Shown here one piece after another: positions 61,782 through 64,000 of a stretch of DNA of 64,000 nucleotides. This DNA comes from Sulfitobacter sp. LCG007 (GTDB lineage: Bacteria > Pseudomonadota > Alphaproteobacteria > Rhodobacterales > Rhodobacteraceae). The translations under genes were made by a program, and so were the position numbers. The notes under the pieces are model-generated. The model did no database searches and was not told the DNA's origin. It was given only the letters and a program-made list of their open reading frames with translations. The stretch's first letter is position 1; each line of letters opens with the position of its first letter. The stretch covers positions 2,108,001 to 2,172,000 of the forward strand of contig NZ_CP161805.1 of assembly GCF_040801785.1 (NCBI RefSeq), read 5' to 3'.

Positions 61782-64000
61782 ATGCGATCGACCCTCATAT
61801 CCGCGCGCGCTGCGCCCGTCCTTCTCGTGGCCCTGCTGGCCCTGTTGCCGCAGCCCACGATGTCGCGATCCCTCAACGGTACCGTCGGCCAAGAATACTT
61901 CGGGAACGACTACCGATGGCTCATGAACCCGGAGCTGCTGGGATTCGCGAAAGGCGACAGCGCGGCGCTGGCCGAAGTCGCCCGGCTGCTGAGCGCCAAT
62001 GATCCCCGCGCCGCCCTCGCGCTTCAGAACTACATCTCGCGCTATCCCCGCGATGCCGCCGCCTTCGATCTCGCCGGCGTCGAGCTGATGCGCAAGCAGG
62101 ACACCCAGAAGGCCATCATCTCTTTCCGCAAGGGTCTGGTGCTCGAACCCGCGAATGTCTGGCTGCGGGCCAAACTGGGGGCCGCGCTCATCGTCGACGG
62201 CCAGGCCGAACTGGGCGCGACCGAGCTCAAGGCCGCATTGCGGCTGGATCCGGACAATCCGCTTGCCCTGCGCCACCTTGCGCAGCTCGCTGTCCAGGCA
62301 GACGACCTTCCCCTCGCGCTTCAGTACTCCCAACGTGCGCTGCGCGTCTTCGGACTGCCGGAGGGAACGGTCAACCAGGCGCATTTCGACCTTGCAGAGA
62401 TCTACAGCCGCCTGCATCGACACCGTGACACGCTCGACCTTCTGCGGCCCGCCGTGACGAACCCCGATCTGTCCATCCCGGACCACGCCCGGCTCGAACT
62501 TTACGGACGTTTTCTCGACGCCGCGATGGCGAAAGGCAAGGCCGACGACGCGCGTCTGGCCTACGAAGCTCTTGTCCCGCTGGTGAACCCCGAGGACCCG
62601 AGGGTGATGCTGACCCGCGCGCGCCTGCTGAGGCTTGAAGGCGACACACAGGGATCACTGGCGCTGATCGACGATGCAAGCGCCGCGCACCCGGACATGG
62701 CGACCCAGTTCCTGCCGGACCGGGCCGCGACGCTCAACGCCGCCGGTCGCTACACGGAAGCCGCTGTGGTCTGGTCCGGCCTCGCGGGACAGGCCCATGC
62801 GGGCGACGAGGTCCCCTTTCTGCGCGAGGCCCTGCTTGCCGAGATCGCGGCTGGCGACCTGGAGGGTGCCGGCGATCGCGCACTTGCCCTCGGGCAGGAA
62901 CACGCGGACCGTTTCGACCTTCGGATGCTGGCGATAGAGATCCTCGGGAAGACCGCCCGCACCGAGACAGCGCTGGAAGAGGCTCGGAAGCTGACCGCGG
63001 ACTTCCCTGACAACGCGGAAGCCTTCCGGATGCTTGGTGTGATCGCGGCGGCTTCGGGCGACAAGGCGGCTGGAAAGACCGCACTCGAGCGCTCACTGGA
63101 GATCGACCCGAAACAACCGCTGGTCTGGCTGACGCTCGCCGGCGTGATCCATGGACACGGCAGCTATGTCGGATCGGAAGGCCATGGCGAAGGCGGCCAT
63201 GAGGATGTCGAGGCGCTTCTCGCGCGCGCGATCGAGGCGAACCCGTCCGACGCCGACCTGCAGTCCGAGATCGGTCTCATGTATCTCTCGGACGGTCGGG
63301 TCGAAGAGGCCATCGCGCGCTTCGACGAGGCGGTGAAGAACAATCCTTCCCACATGGCCGGGCTCTCTCTCGGGGCCCTCGCCCGGGCGGATATCGATCA
63401 GGATCTCCAGACCGCGCAGGCGATGATCGAACGGGCAAGCGCCATGGCGCCCGACGAGGCGATCAACCAGGACATCATGGGCTGGACCCTCGTGCGCAAG
63501 GGCGAAATCGACAGCGGACTCGAGTTGCTCAACGCCGCCGCCGCAGCAGAACCGGACGACGTCACGATACAGTATCACCTCGGCGTCGCCCATCAGACGG
63601 CCGGCAACACGGATGCGGCGCGCGAGCATCTGTTGCGCGCGCTCGGCGGCCCGAACTACACCCATAACGTCGCCGACACCCGCGCCCGCTATGCCGCGCT
63701 TGCGCCGGAGCCTCCGGTCATTGTCGAAATGCACCGCATCGACGCCGGTTTCGAGGGTCAGCCGATCGGACGCATCGTGCTGGACGACATCGAAGGCGGA
63801 GTGCAGTTCACCGGAAAGCTCGAAGACCTGCCCGAGGGCGCCTATGCCTCTCATGTGCACGAATACGCCAATTGCGGCGCGGGAGCCAGCACCCCGGGCA
63901 GTCTTGCCGGCGCGCATTACGGACATGAGATGTCCGGCCACGATCACGGCGCCATGCAGGCACAGGCGCATGATGATGCTGCGAAGAAGCTGGCAGAACA
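61782..64000 (+). CDS. TPR protein with C-terminal Cu/Zn superoxide dismutase domain, 3' end missing
   Basis: The frame from ATG 61782 is open to the end of the window (739 residues seen). Signal peptide (residues 1-29), then at least ten TPR-like helical repeats (about 55-640; for example AIISFRKGLVLEPANVWLRA, LATQ/LEEARKLTADFPDN, AIARFDEAVKNNPSHMAG). From about residue 644 a Cu/Zn superoxide dismutase fold begins (VIVEMHRIDAG, GRIVLDDIEGGVQFTGKLEDLPEGAYASHVHEYANCGAG): Cu ligands H691 and H693, disulfide Cys698 and bridging His712 in GAHYG. A His-rich run follows (GHEMSGHDHGAMQAQAHDD). The fusion is unusual; the rest of the catalytic domain lies beyond the window. Confidence 0.8.
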   Translation, partial: MRSTLISARAAPVLLVALLALLPQPTMSRSLNGTVGQEYFGNDYRWLMNPELLGFAKGDSAALAEVARLLSANDPRAALALQNYISRYPRDAAAFDLAGVELMRKQDTQKAIISFRKGLVLEPANVWLRAKLGAALIVDGQAELGATELKAALRLDPDNPLALRHLAQLAVQADDLPLALQYSQRALRVFGLPEGTVNQAHFDLAEIYSRLHRHRDTLDLLRPAVTNPDLSIPDHARLELYGRFLDAAMAKGKADDARLAYEALVPLVNPEDPRVMLTRARLLRLEGDTQGSLALIDDASAAHPDMATQFLPDRAATLNAAGRYTEAAVVWSGLAGQAHAGDEVPFLREALLAEIAAGDLEGAGDRALALGQEHADRFDLRMLAIEILGKTARTETALEEARKLTADFPDNAEAFRMLGVIAAASGDKAAGKTALERSLEIDPKQPLVWLTLAGVIHGHGSYVGSEGHGEGGHEDVEALLARAIEANPSDADLQSEIGLMYLSDGRVEEAIARFDEAVKNNPSHMAGLSLGALARADIDQDLQTAQAMIERASAMAPDEAINQDIMGWTLVRKGEIDSGLELLNAAAAAEPDDVTIQYHLGVAHQTAGNTDAAREHLLRALGGPNYTHNVADTRARYAALAPEPPVIVEMHRIDAGFEGQPIGRIVLDDIEGGVQFTGKLEDLPEGAYASHVHEYANCGAGASTPGSLAGAHYGHEMSGHDHGAMQAQAHDDAAKKLAE

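Noticed and set aside
60510-62486. Minus-strand open frame of about 658 codons across the VPLPA-CTERM and TPR-SodC genes
   Set aside because: Crosses a strong plus-strand terminator and two supported genes; no domain features.

Overview
The window is about 64 kb of GC-rich chromosomal DNA from an alphaproteobacterium, most likely of the Rhodobacterales (Rhodobacteraceae/Roseobacteraceae). Evidence for this is a complete RcGTA-type gene transfer agent cluster lying between mltG and cysE, a pyruvate dehydrogenase E1 beta subunit with its own lipoyl domain, a DUF5930/M23 peptidase paired with a bactofilin, a VPLPA-CTERM protein, an alphaproteobacterial LexA box (GAAC-N7-GAAC) and the gene order fabD-fabG-acpP-fabF-mltG. 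No tRNA, rRNA, CRISPR array, insertion sequence or integrase was seen. Genes are densely packed and the longest gene-free stretches are about 0.3 kb.

Layout. 1-2.8 kb: end of a CHAP-domain hydrolase, DUF808 membrane protein, a 47-residue membrane peptide, coaD and a CBS-domain protein. 2.9-8 kb: LysR regulator divergent from a valine-catabolism group (mmsA, acyl-CoA dehydrogenase, 3-hydroxyisobutyryl-CoA hydrolase). 8-17.7 kb: uvrA with an SOS box, two MFS transporters, a DUF892 ferritin-like protein, lpd, DUF924 and queA. 17.7-25.2 kb: a large AsmA/DUF3971 envelope protein, bcp, a DUF455 protein, M23 peptidase plus bactofilin and a flavodoxin. 25.2-33.7 kb: two cyclophilins, pgk, ftsB-like gene, pdhA-pdhB-(low-GC small gene)-pdhC, a membrane protein and cysE. 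33.9-48 kb: seventeen GTA genes, all on the minus strand. 48-53.6 kb: mltG, fabF, a GNAT gene, acpP, fabG and fabD. 53.8-64 kb: cytochrome b561-YceI fusion, YceI, rpsF-rpsR-rplI, lytic transglycosylase, CpdB-like phosphodiesterase, VPLPA-CTERM protein and a TPR protein running off the window that ends in a Cu/Zn superoxide dismutase domain.

How parts work together. The GTA genes run in canonical order from small terminase (g1) to host-specificity protein (g15) with no phage replication, integration or repressor genes, so this is a domesticated particle-producing locus and not a prophage. Upstream of g1 there is a good promoter, a predicted leaderless 11-codon reading frame and an intrinsic terminator whose hairpin contains the end of that frame. 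This would be a translation-sensitive attenuator for GTA expression and looks undescribed. The pdh operon and the distant lpd gene share a nearly identical operator core (GTTTAACGSTAAAC) in their promoter regions, suggesting one regulator coordinates E1/E2 with E3. The TPR-SodC protein next to a VPLPA-CTERM protein is the most unusual protein architecture seen.
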